Below, one piece after another: positions 27,599 to 34,776 of a DNA stretch of 64,000 bases. The stretch spans positions 1 to 64,000 of the forward strand of contig JACMLM010000016.1 in NCBI GenBank assembly GCA_014379595.1. The letters run 5' to 3'. Every line of letters begins with the position of its first letter. Positions within the stretch are counted from its first letter, which is position 1. Origin of the DNA: Anaerolineales bacterium (GTDB taxonomy: Bacteria; Chloroflexota; Anaerolineae; Anaerolineales; Villigracilaceae). Position numbers and translations under genes: made by a program. The notes below the pieces were generated by a model. That model worked only from the letters and a program-made list of their open reading frames with translations. It did not search any database and was not told the origin of the DNA.

Positions 27599-27916
27599 AT
27601 GGGCTTCGCTTCTCATGGCGAAGCTAATGTTTCGTTTATTCCTCGAATGATAACTACCTTCTTCCCGCTTTTGGTTGGATGGTTCCTGATTACACCCTGG
27701 TTTGGATTGTTCGATGAGCAAGTTACATCAAATCCTAAATTGCTTTGGCGCGTTTTACTTGCTATGTTGTTTGCTGCTCCGCTGGCATCTATCTTACGCT
27801 CTACTTTGCTGCATAGTGCCGCTTTGCCAATTTTCACTCTCATCCTCGGGGTCACGAACGGACTTGGACTATTGATATGGAGAGCAATATACACTTTTAT
27901 CGCAAAACGAAAATAG
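27599..27916 (+). CDS. DUF3054 family membrane protein, start uncertain
   Basis: The 105 residues from the first ATG cover most of a DUF3054 protein (ITTFFPLLVGWFLITPWFGLF, PLASILRSTLLHS, TNGLGLLIWRAI). Family homology begins earlier: the in-frame codons from 27542 read IKQPTLIIGDILIIAILTF, which supplies the conserved Gly-Asp and first helix. Between the in-frame stop at 27515 and the ATG at 27599 there is no ATG, GTG or TTG. Translation may begin at AUA 27542, overlapping the der stop (AATAAA), or at CTG 27575. Coupling with der would be expected. The family has no known function. Confidence 0.7.
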   Translation: MGFASHGEANVSFIPRMITTFFPLLVGWFLITPWFGLFDEQVTSNPKLLWRVLLAMLFAAPLASILRSTLLHSAALPIFTLILGVTNGLGLLIWRAIYTFIAKRK

Positions 27917-27929
27917 GCATCATGAGAAA

Positions 27930-27997
27930 GTAGGTCAGGCTTGTAGCCTGACAATTTTAGAAAACATTAACTTTGGCAGGTTACAAACCTGCCCTAC
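27930..27997. repeat. GTAGGTCA-type inverted repeat, copy 2
   Basis: GTAGGTCAGGCTTGTAGCCTGAC is followed by GGCAGGTTACAAACCTGCCC-TAC. The outer ends are inverted, and each half holds its own short hairpin (GTCAGGCTTGTAGCCTGAC; GGCAGGTTACAAACCTGCC). It resembles the copy at 20073-20130. Confidence 0.75.
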
Positions 27998-28022
27998 AAT
28001 AACATCATCCATATTAAGCGGG

Positions 28023-28028
28023 TAAAAT
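28023..28028 (+). promoter_or_regulatory. -10 box of the ECF sigma gene (leaderless candidate)
   Basis: TAAAAT is followed by 8 nt and then ATG 28037. There is no Shine-Dalgarno sequence. Confidence 0.5.
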
Positions 28029-28036
28029 AGTTATCT

Positions 28037-28645
28037 ATGGACGAAACAGCACTCATTCAAACTGCACAAAAAGGCGACCTGGATTCATTCAATACACTCA
28101 TCCTGCATTATCAGGATGCAGTCTTTCACACGGCGCTTCGTATTCTTGGAGATGAAGACGCCGCTGAAGATGCATCACAGGAAGCTTTCATCTCTGCCTT
28201 TCGAAGTATTTCTTCTTTTCGAGGCGGTTCATTCAAGGCCTGGCTCATGCGCACTGTGACCAATGCCTGCTATGATGAATTGCGCCGCCAAAAGCGCAGG
28301 CCCACAACTCCACTTGAACCAGAGACCAGCGATGGCGAAGAAATGGATTCGCCAAAATGGCTCGCAGACCCCAACATGACACCCGCACAAAAATCCGAAG
28401 CCGACGAACTCGAACATGCAATTCAACATTGTCTTGATGCGCTCCCTACAGATTTTCGCATGGTGGTTGTGCTTGCCGATATTCAAGGCATGGATTACAG
28501 CGAAGTAGCAACTGCAGCCAGCGTTCCACTTGGTACGATCAAGAGTCGTCTTGCACGTGCGCGTTTGCGCCTGCGCGAGTGTTTACGCGGCTTCGAGGAA
28601 CTTTTACCCTCATCTTTTCGTCTGGAAGGGGAAAGTAACTCATGA
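28037..28645 (+). CDS. ECF RNA polymerase sigma factor
   Basis: A 202-residue sigma-70 family member with region 2 (LILHYQDAVFHTALRILGDEDAAEDASQEAF and AWLMRTVTNACYDELRR) and region 4 (MVVVLADIQGMDYSEVA, then LGTIKSRLARARLRL). Region 3 is missing, as in ECF factors. The 4-bp overlap with the next gene (ATGA), which encodes a membrane protein with a RsiW-like N-terminus, marks a sigma/anti-sigma pair. The linker of about 35 residues is acidic. Confidence 0.92.
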   Translation: MDETALIQTAQKGDLDSFNTLILHYQDAVFHTALRILGDEDAAEDASQEAFISAFRSISSFRGGSFKAWLMRTVTNACYDELRRQKRRPTTPLEPETSDGEEMDSPKWLADPNMTPAQKSEADELEHAIQHCLDALPTDFRMVVVLADIQGMDYSEVATAASVPLGTIKSRLARARLRLRECLRGFEELLPSSFRLEGESNS

Positions 28646-29319
28646 AAAAATTTAACGATATTGAACAACTCTCCCAATATATAGATGGACAACTCAACTC
28701 ATCCGATTCCAAGCAACTTGAATCTCGCATCGCTTCGGACCCTGAGCTTGCTTCTGATTTAAATGAAATTCGCGCCGCTCGAGGCATTCTCCGCAAACTG
28801 CCTGCCCGCAAAGCACCGCGCAATTTCACGTTGACTCGTCAAATGGTTGGTCTCAAACCACCGTTGCCACAGTCATATTCCTTCTTCCGTTTTTCAAGCG
28901 CATTTGCCACAGTATTGCTGGTACTTACATTTGCAGCTAATTCATTAATTCCACGTATAAGCTCTGCAGCACAATCTTTTTCGTTTGGCATGGGCGGTGG
29001 TGGTGCACCGGATGCCGCAGAAGCTCCTGCTATGGAAGTTCCAGCCGCAACAGAGGCACCTGCTACAGAGCTTTTTGCAGCCACTGAAGAACCATCCGTT
29101 GCACAAGATACTGCCCCGGCTCCCGAGTCACTTGCCACTGAAGAATCAACTCTCAAAGAGGTGCCTGGTGAATCAGCAGACCAGGATCAGGCTCGAGTGC
29201 AGAATGAAAATCAAGCGGTTATACCGCCCCTATGGCAGATCGTTTTATTGGTCATTGGTGTGGGTAGTGCAGCAATCGCCTTTATGATGAGCCAAATTGC
29301 AAAGAAGAAGTGGAGTTAA
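28642..29319 (+). CDS. Anti-sigma factor-like membrane protein
   Basis: A 225-residue protein overlapping the ECF sigma gene by 4 bp. The N-terminal ~60 residues (IEQLSQYIDGQLNSSDSKQLESRIASDPEL) fit the short anti-sigma domain but without the HxxxCxxC zinc motif. A membrane helix (FATVLLVLTFAANSLI) is followed by a Pro/Ala/Glu-rich extracytoplasmic region, and a second helix lies near the end (IVLLVIGVGSAAIAFM). It presumably holds the sigma factor at the membrane. Its stop overlaps the NUDIX start (TAATG). Confidence 0.85.
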   Translation: MKKFNDIEQLSQYIDGQLNSSDSKQLESRIASDPELASDLNEIRAARGILRKLPARKAPRNFTLTRQMVGLKPPLPQSYSFFRFSSAFATVLLVLTFAANSLIPRISSAAQSFSFGMGGGGAPDAAEAPAMEVPAATEAPATELFAATEEPSVAQDTAPAPESLATEESTLKEVPGESADQDQARVQNENQAVIPPLWQIVLLVIGVGSAAIAFMMSQIAKKKWS

Positions 29320-29807
29320 TGGCAAGAGATAGTCATATCAAATTTTGTCCGCGCTGTGGAGCGGAAGTTACGCGCCAGGATAAATTTGGAATGATACGCC
29401 CAGTTTGTTTGCAATGCGGGTGGATACATTTTATTGATCCAAAAGTAGCTGCGGCTGTCCTGATCGAACAGGATGGCCGCATTCTGCTTGTGCGGCGCGC
29501 AAATGATCCTTATAAAGGCTTATGGACTTTACCCGCAGGCTTTGTAGATGGCGGAGAAGATCCTGCCCAAGCTGCGGCACGAGAATGTTTGGAAGAGACA
29601 GGTTTAGCTGTACACATCTCCCGTGTTTTGGATGTAATCGCTGGCCGTGAACATGACCGCGGCGCAGACTTTATTATTGTCTATCAAGCTGAAATTATCA
29701 GCGGTGAATTAATTCCTGCAGATGATGCTGATGCTGCAGAATGGTTCACGCGTGATCAGTTACCACCGTTGGCATTCAAAGCAACACAAAAAGTTTTATC
29801 GGGTTAA
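29319..29807 (+). CDS. NUDIX hydrolase with N-terminal zinc ribbon
   Basis: A 162-residue protein. An N-terminal zinc ribbon (CPRCGAEVT ... PVCLQCGWIHF) precedes the Nudix box GFVDGGEDPAQAA-xRECLEETGL, which matches Gx5Ex7REUxEExGU. Zinc-ribbon NUDIX proteins of this type act on NADH, ADP-ribose or related dinucleotides. ATG 29319 overlaps the upstream TAA and has GTGGAG ahead of it; a GTG at 29310 is possible. It is transcribed with the sigma/anti-sigma genes. Confidence 0.9.
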   Translation: MARDSHIKFCPRCGAEVTRQDKFGMIRPVCLQCGWIHFIDPKVAAAVLIEQDGRILLVRRANDPYKGLWTLPAGFVDGGEDPAQAAARECLEETGLAVHISRVLDVIAGREHDRGADFIIVYQAEIISGELIPADDADAAEWFTRDQLPPLAFKATQKVLSG

Positions 29808-29821
29808 AACTATAAGTTATA

Positions 29822-29867
29822 GGCAGTTGTACTGCCGACGTCCAGCACGCTTCGCGCAACTGCTGGA
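29822..29867. repeat. GGCAGTTGTACTGCCG-type repeat, copy 1
   Basis: GGCAGTTGTACTGCCG is a short palindromic unit followed by CAGCACGCTTCGCGCAACTGCTGG. The same unit occurs inside the MITE-like element at 48337-48448. Confidence 0.6.
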
Positions 29868-29886
29868 ATAACCCCAAATAGTTGTT

Positions 29887-29927
29887 AAAAAAAGAGTTCG
29901 GATTTTTCACTCCGAACTCTTTTTTTC
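29887..29927. terminator. Bidirectional terminator
   Basis: AAAGAGTTCGGA and TCCGAACTCTTT form a 12-bp stem between A7 and T9. It lies between the convergent NUDIX and peptidase genes. Confidence 0.9.
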
Positions 29928-29931
29928 TTTA

Positions 29932-32079
29932 TTATTCTCTTTGATAGGTGATGAATTCGTAACTTTCCTGAACATTGTTATCAAAGTCAACAGCATAGAA
30001 GCCGATCGCATATTCTCCATCTACAGGGAAACGGGACTCAAACCAGAAACCTTGTTCACCATACGTGAAGACATCATCGCTCAATGAATAATCATAGGTA
30101 GTTTCATCGGTTCCGTTAAAGAAATAAGATTGTACGTAATCGGTAAACTTATCGCCAATTTGGGGAGAGATCGCTACAGCCGTATTAATTCCATCACCAT
30201 CAGAATCAGGCAAAGCATAGATATTTAACAAGTTTCCATCCGCGTCAAAAACAAGTTTAGCATCTACAGGCGCGGCATCATTAATAGGTGTGTATTGCCC
30301 ATAAACCGAATAAGTGGTGATGCCATCTGCATTTAAATATTCATCTGGCTCGAACAATGCAAAGGCTTCATGTTCTCCATCTTTTAAGACGTAAAGACTT
30401 GGCACCCAATCATAAGTAACTTGAACAGGGCTTTCGCCGTAATCAGGCGCACTGACACCATCCACCGTGGTCGTATTGGGAGCGATCACAAAGGATGTAT
30501 CACCTATCCAGTAGGCATCGACTTCTGCGTTATAAAAATAGAGGATAAAGTAGATGTAAGAAACATTACCGTTCACTGTCGTAGAAAGTGTAAGTGTTTC
30601 ATCTCCTACGATCAAATTATCTGAAAGCTGAATCGGTGCGAGGGTTAATTCAGATGCGCCCGGAGCAACGATAGTACTGGTACGAGGCGGAAGATAGGCC
30701 TGACCCTCCTCAGGGGTAAATGCCTGCCCGGCATAGTGAAATGCCAGAAATTCATCCCATGAAGATTGCTCAAGAAATTTAGAAGCAGAATCTGCATAGT
30801 ATGGAGGAAAATCAGAATTGAATTCGGTGTAAATATAAATATCAGAAACAGGAAAATGAAAAGCCATGCCATTTGAACCGCTCATTCTTTGCCCATGTTT
30901 TTCAGCAACTACCGAAGAGGCGATGGCAATTTTTAATTGCTGGGCCGCTTGAGCCACTGCGGGGTCACCGGTTTCGCTGGCAAGAATGTCTGCAAAATTT
31001 CCGAGATCAATAAATGGAGATGGGGAATCTTCACCAAAGATACTGTAGTAACTACGGGTATATTCTCGTGCCTGCGCAACATAACGCTGGTCCACATTTG
31101 CCATGACAGAGATGAACTGATTCATCGCACCGATCACATCTGGAACCCGGGCGCTTTCAATCGCGCTTAATGTTGTATCTGCTTCCACTTCTGCAACGTC
31201 TGCAGCTGACACACGTGAAAAAGCAGTATCCTGAATGATATAGGTTGATACGATGGCTTGCGTCGCTTCACGCCCAGTCATGACGGGGTTTTGTGCCAGT
31301 TGCCCGAGCCAGGCTGCATAAGACCAGCCTGTCGAAGGGATGACCTCTTCTGAGGCAACCATATAATTGGAATAGGGATAAAGCGAGCCATAGATTTCGA
31401 TCATGCCCATAAGACAGGCATCAAAACCAATGACCTCAAATTTTTGTCCGTTCATTTTTTGCTGTGCTTGATCGATTGCCCAAATAATCTGGGGCATGGA
31501 AAGTTCACTCCCAGCCTGCAAGTCAGAAAAGCCGCCTGTCCAGCCGCCGCCGTGGTCAGAGAGGATGAGCGCATATTTTTTAGCAGGATATTTTTGTATA
31601 GTCCATGTAATAAAATCCAGCAGGGTCTGCGGGTTGCCCATATCTGCCTCGCCAAGACTCTCCACTATCGGGGAAGAGATGTGATTGAGATCAGTATCCT
31701 GTGTAATTAAGAGTCGACGCGTATCTGTCCAATCGCCATCTCCATTAAATGCACCTTGGGCACGGTCGATCTGGACAACGATATTCAATTGCGGGTTTGA
31801 GCCAACTACTTCCATTTCATTGATGTCGTACCACATATCCTCTTCAAGGATATCGTCATCAGCATCGGAATAATAAATGATCGTCCATTCGGGTAGGCCA
31901 GAAGTATCGGCTGGAACAAGAGGCTGAGAGGGATCAATTGGATTTGGAATCCCTGTTCCACTGAGCAGCACGTCACCGTAGGAATAAAGTAAAACAACTG
32001 TACAACACACACATGCCAGACATATGACAATCGCTGCAATGATCGCCGGTATGCCTAATTTTGAATTTGTCCTGCTCAT
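29932..32079 (-). CDS. Clostripain-like (C11) cysteine peptidase, membrane-anchored
   Basis: A 715-residue protein from ATG 32077-32079, which has GGAGG at 8-nt spacing. One N-terminal membrane helix (IPAIIAAIVICLACVCCTVVLLYSY) anchors it. The peptidase domain (about 65-400) has the catalytic His in YALILSDHGGGWTGGF and the catalytic Cys in EVIGFDACLMG, as in clostripain and related C11 enzymes, which cleave after Arg or Lys. A C-terminal beta-rich region of about 250 residues follows. Anaerolineae often carry several such proteases. No maturation or substrate gene is seen. Confidence 0.9.
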   Translation of the reverse strand: MSRTNSKLGIPAIIAAIVICLACVCCTVVLLYSYGDVLLSGTGIPNPIDPSQPLVPADTSGLPEWTIIYYSDADDDILEEDMWYDINEMEVVGSNPQLNIVVQIDRAQGAFNGDGDWTDTRRLLITQDTDLNHISSPIVESLGEADMGNPQTLLDFITWTIQKYPAKKYALILSDHGGGWTGGFSDLQAGSELSMPQIIWAIDQAQQKMNGQKFEVIGFDACLMGMIEIYGSLYPYSNYMVASEEVIPSTGWSYAAWLGQLAQNPVMTGREATQAIVSTYIIQDTAFSRVSAADVAEVEADTTLSAIESARVPDVIGAMNQFISVMANVDQRYVAQAREYTRSYYSIFGEDSPSPFIDLGNFADILASETGDPAVAQAAQQLKIAIASSVVAEKHGQRMSGSNGMAFHFPVSDIYIYTEFNSDFPPYYADSASKFLEQSSWDEFLAFHYAGQAFTPEEGQAYLPPRTSTIVAPGASELTLAPIQLSDNLIVGDETLTLSTTVNGNVSYIYFILYFYNAEVDAYWIGDTSFVIAPNTTTVDGVSAPDYGESPVQVTYDWVPSLYVLKDGEHEAFALFEPDEYLNADGITTYSVYGQYTPINDAAPVDAKLVFDADGNLLNIYALPDSDGDGINTAVAISPQIGDKFTDYVQSYFFNGTDETTYDYSLSDDVFTYGEQGFWFESRFPVDGEYAIGFYAVDFDNNVQESYEFITYQRE

Positions 32080-32283
32080 TATTACTGCCTCCAAAGATGA
32101 AGAATTCGATATTCACAGCATAATAGCCGATAGAGGAAGGCAATGCAAGAGGAAAACATTTTTAACATCCGCCTTCAATATTGCATGCTTCTATCAATAT
32201 GGCTAAAGTACTTCCCCATTGTTTAATTTTAGAGTATCCTTGCGTGGAAAATTTCAAACAAGAGAGATAAGGAGAATGATAAG

Positions 32284-33069
32284 ATGAAATCGCAATATCG
32301 AATGTTATCCGCTTTTATTGTTTTATTAGTGGCTATCGGCTGTGTATGCAGCGGCAGCGGTGCTACACCAACCACACCTGCAACCAGCGTTCCCGCTGCA
32401 ACCAATGAGCCGGCGCCAACCAGCAGTCTACCTGACGTACAACCAACTCAGGAGCAACCGCAGGAACCACAACAACCTCAAACTCAGCAGTTCTTTACTG
32501 AGGAATTTGATGCCCCTCTTTCCAGTGACTGGTCCATTCTGACCGTCACCGGTTCAGACGATGCAGATCCCGATAAGGTAACTGTTGAGCCTGAAGATGG
32601 AAAACTCGTTTGGAATTTCGACAGTGAGCAGGTTTATTATTATTTGTTCTATGAAGGTCACTCCTACGAGAACGTAACAGTGGAAGTTCAAGCCGACAAC
32701 CGTGGAAAGAATAACAACTCCATTAGCTTGATCTGCCGCTATGACCCCGAGGTTGGCTGGTACGAGTTCAATATCGCCAATAATGGCTTATACGATATTT
32801 TGTATGCCGATGCAACTAGTGACAGTATTGGATATAGCCGAATTACCAATGGCGGATCCAACGATATCAAACAGGGCAAGGATGTCAACGAATATTCCAT
32901 CACCTGTGACGGGGAAGATCTCACATTGACCATCAACGGCGAAGAAGTCAATAGTGTTCCTGAGAGGAAATATGGACTGAGCGAAGGTGGAGTCGGCGTC
33001 TCTGTTTCGTCCTTCAACGTGTTACCAATTCTGGTTGATATGGAATGGTTTAAGATTATCGAGCCATAA
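32284..33069 (+). CDS. Lipoprotein with LamG-like domain, MKSQYRM leader
   Basis: A 261-residue protein with AGGAG upstream. The signal peptide ends in VAIGC (Cys20), then a long Thr/Pro/Gln-rich linker and a concanavalin-like domain (about 75-258): FFTEEFDAPLSSDWSIL, WNFDSEQVYYYLFYEG, YEFNIANNGLYDILYADA and LTINGEEVNSV, the pattern of DUF1080/LamG folds that bind glycans. The leader MKSQYRML and the upstream region match the next gene at 33203. Confidence 0.8.
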   Translation: MKSQYRMLSAFIVLLVAIGCVCSGSGATPTTPATSVPAATNEPAPTSSLPDVQPTQEQPQEPQQPQTQQFFTEEFDAPLSSDWSILTVTGSDDADPDKVTVEPEDGKLVWNFDSEQVYYYLFYEGHSYENVTVEVQADNRGKNNNSISLICRYDPEVGWYEFNIANNGLYDILYADATSDSIGYSRITNGGSNDIKQGKDVNEYSITCDGEDLTLTINGEEVNSVPERKYGLSEGGVGVSVSSFNVLPILVDMEWFKIIEP

Positions 33070-33094
33070 AATACAGAAAATAAGTTTCTAATAA

Positions 33095-33136
33095 ATAAAA
33101 CTTCCATAACTATCATGTGTTTTGGAAGTTTTATTT
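33095..33136 (+). terminator. Hairpin terminator
   Basis: ATAAAACTTCC and GGAAGTTTTAT flank an 18-nt loop, with a T-rich end. Confidence 0.7.
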
Positions 33137-33202
33137 TGAGTAAGTGTTTTACTTTGTTTGGTTTTAGCGTATCCCTGCAAAAAATAGTAATGGAGAAAAA
33201 TT

Positions 33203-33868
33203 ATGAAATCGCAGTACCGAATGTTGTTTACTTTTATCGTTTTGATGGTGTTTGTAAGCTTAGCCTGTAATGGTGGCAGCACCCCTGCTGCGCCAACAGC
33301 TATTCCTACAAATCCACCCGCTCCTACCAATGAAGCTGCACCAACTAGCAATGTGCCGCAACCTTCATCTAATAATAACGAGCAGCCATCCTCAAATGGT
33401 ACCAGTTCAGATCTTGTCACATTTGTAGACCAGAACAACCTGCTGGCCTTTGACCTGCCCGGTGACTGGTTCTATGAAAACATTCCAAGTGATGACAACG
33501 TTTTCTACACAGATGTATTTACTTCACCAGATGAAACAGCCAAAATAGAAAGTCTGGTATACAACGATGGTGAAGCATTTGTCAAGAATCAGAATGGCAA
33601 ATTTGCTCTTTATCTGCTGAACACTTATTACAGCAGTACCGGCAATGTAGGCGATATCCGTGTGGCAAGCGATCAAATCATGGATGATGGCTCAGAACGT
33701 CTCGAGTGGTCTTCAAAAGGCGGTGGTTATTCTGGCGTATCCTTCTTTGAGGTTCGAGGTAGTGATAACAAAACCTTCCTCATGCTCACAGCCTGGTGGG
33801 TAGATGGAACAGATGATGCTGTACTTGATGCAGTTAACAATGCAATTTCATCCTATTACATTCCATAA
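33203..33868 (+). CDS. Lipoprotein with MKSQYRM leader, unknown domain
   Basis: A 221-residue lipoprotein with lipobox VSLAC (Cys22) and a Thr/Pro/Asn-rich linker. The mature domain (about 70-220: FVDQNNLLAFDLPGDWFYEN, AKIESLVYNDGEAFV, ERLEWSSKGGGYSGVSFFEVRG) is PsbP-like in pattern. Its leader and promoter resemble those of the preceding gene, but the mature domain is unrelated, so a promoter-plus-signal module has been duplicated. GGAG precedes the ATG. Confidence 0.78.
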   Translation: MKSQYRMLFTFIVLMVFVSLACNGGSTPAAPTAIPTNPPAPTNEAAPTSNVPQPSSNNNEQPSSNGTSSDLVTFVDQNNLLAFDLPGDWFYENIPSDDNVFYTDVFTSPDETAKIESLVYNDGEAFVKNQNGKFALYLLNTYYSSTGNVGDIRVASDQIMDDGSERLEWSSKGGGYSGVSFFEVRGSDNKTFLMLTAWWVDGTDDAVLDAVNNAISSYYIP

Positions 33869-33875
33869 GTAACAG

Positions 33876-33941
33876 AAAAAATATTGTAGCATAAAAAAGA
33901 GACTGGGTTTTCCAGTCTCTTTTTTATGCTACAATATTTTT
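33876..33941. terminator. Long perfect inverted repeat overlapping the amrB promoter
   Basis: Arms of about 30 bp (AAAAATATTGTAGCATAAAA ... and its inverse) flank a 5-nt loop. The inner part, GAGACTGG/CCAGTCTC with a T6, is a classic terminator for the lipoprotein gene. The outer part of the right arm holds TACAAT (33930-33935), 6 nt before the amrB ATG. Confidence 0.9.
33930..33935 (+). promoter_or_regulatory. -10 box of amrB (leaderless candidate)
   Basis: TACAAT inside the right arm of the inverted repeat, 6 nt before ATG 33942. Confidence 0.5.
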
Positions 33942-34769
33942 ATGCTTGATCTTCGTCCATCCCCTATTGCTGGCACATGGTACGAAGCAGACCCCAGAAC
34001 CCTTGCAGCGAATATCGATTCATATATTAACGATGCACAGCTTCCACAACTTGAGGGAAATATCATCGGAGTTATTGCTCCTCATGCAGGGCATCGCTAC
34101 TCGGGCCATGTGGCAGGTTATGCTTTCGCATCACTTCGTGATCTTAGCTTTGATCTGATTGCCATTATTTCACCTTATCATAATCACACATCTCATCCCT
34201 TACTCACAACATCACATCGAGCCTATTCCACGCCACTGGGAAATGTTGAAGTAGATCAACTTGCGCTTGCAGAGCTTAATGCCGCGCTTGATATTCCTAT
34301 TACACCGATTGCCAATGATAAGGAACATTCGCTTGAAATTGAACTTCCATTTTTACAACGCGTGATAAAAAATAATTTTAAACTTTTGCCTATCATGATC
34401 CATTCACAGAATGTAGAAGTCGCACAAAAATTTGGAGCCGCACTTGCGATTATTCTCAAGAATAAAAACGCCCTCATCGTTGCATCTACAGACCTTTCCC
34501 ATTTTTACGATCAAAAAACAGCGAATATTCTTGATAAAGAAATACTCAAACGTTTTGAATCCTTCAATCCCAAATCTATTTTTGAAGCAGAACAATCTGG
34601 CAAAGGCTTCGCATGTGGTCACGCCGCCGTTGCATCCATGCTATTGGCCGCACAACAGCTCGGTGCAGATAAAGTTGAAATTTTAAAATACGCCACATCA
34701 GGCGATATCACAGGTGATTACTCATCCGTTGTTGGGTATGGCGCGGCGGTTGTCTTGAAGAAGATATAA
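33942..34769 (+). CDS. amrB: AmmeMemoRadiSam system protein B (MEMO1 family)
   Basis: A 275-residue Memo-family protein with the metal-ligand set of its dioxygenase-like fold: IAPHAGHRYSG (His pair), NDKEHSLEIELPFL, STDLSHF and the Cys-Gly-His CGHAA segment. The family belongs to the AmmeMemoRadiSam system with a radical SAM enzyme and an AMMECR1 protein. Neither partner is seen next to it. It has no Shine-Dalgarno sequence and a -10 box just upstream. It precedes priA by 7 bp. Confidence 0.9.
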   Translation: MLDLRPSPIAGTWYEADPRTLAANIDSYINDAQLPQLEGNIIGVIAPHAGHRYSGHVAGYAFASLRDLSFDLIAIISPYHNHTSHPLLTTSHRAYSTPLGNVEVDQLALAELNAALDIPITPIANDKEHSLEIELPFLQRVIKNNFKLLPIMIHSQNVEVAQKFGAALAIILKNKNALIVASTDLSHFYDQKTANILDKEILKRFESFNPKSIFEAEQSGKGFACGHAAVASMLLAAQQLGADKVEILKYATSGDITGDYSSVVGYGAAVVLKKI

Positions 34770-34770
34770 T
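34765..34770 (+). promoter_or_regulatory. -10 box of priA (leaderless candidate)
   Basis: TATAAT overlaps the amrB stop (TATAATC) and ends 6 nt before the priA ATG at 34777. Confidence 0.55.
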
Positions 34771-34776
34771 CAATTT

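Noticed and set aside
30420-31710. Open frames antisense to the clostripain-like gene
   Set aside because: They mirror the codon pattern of the real gene and have no ribosome site or family motif.
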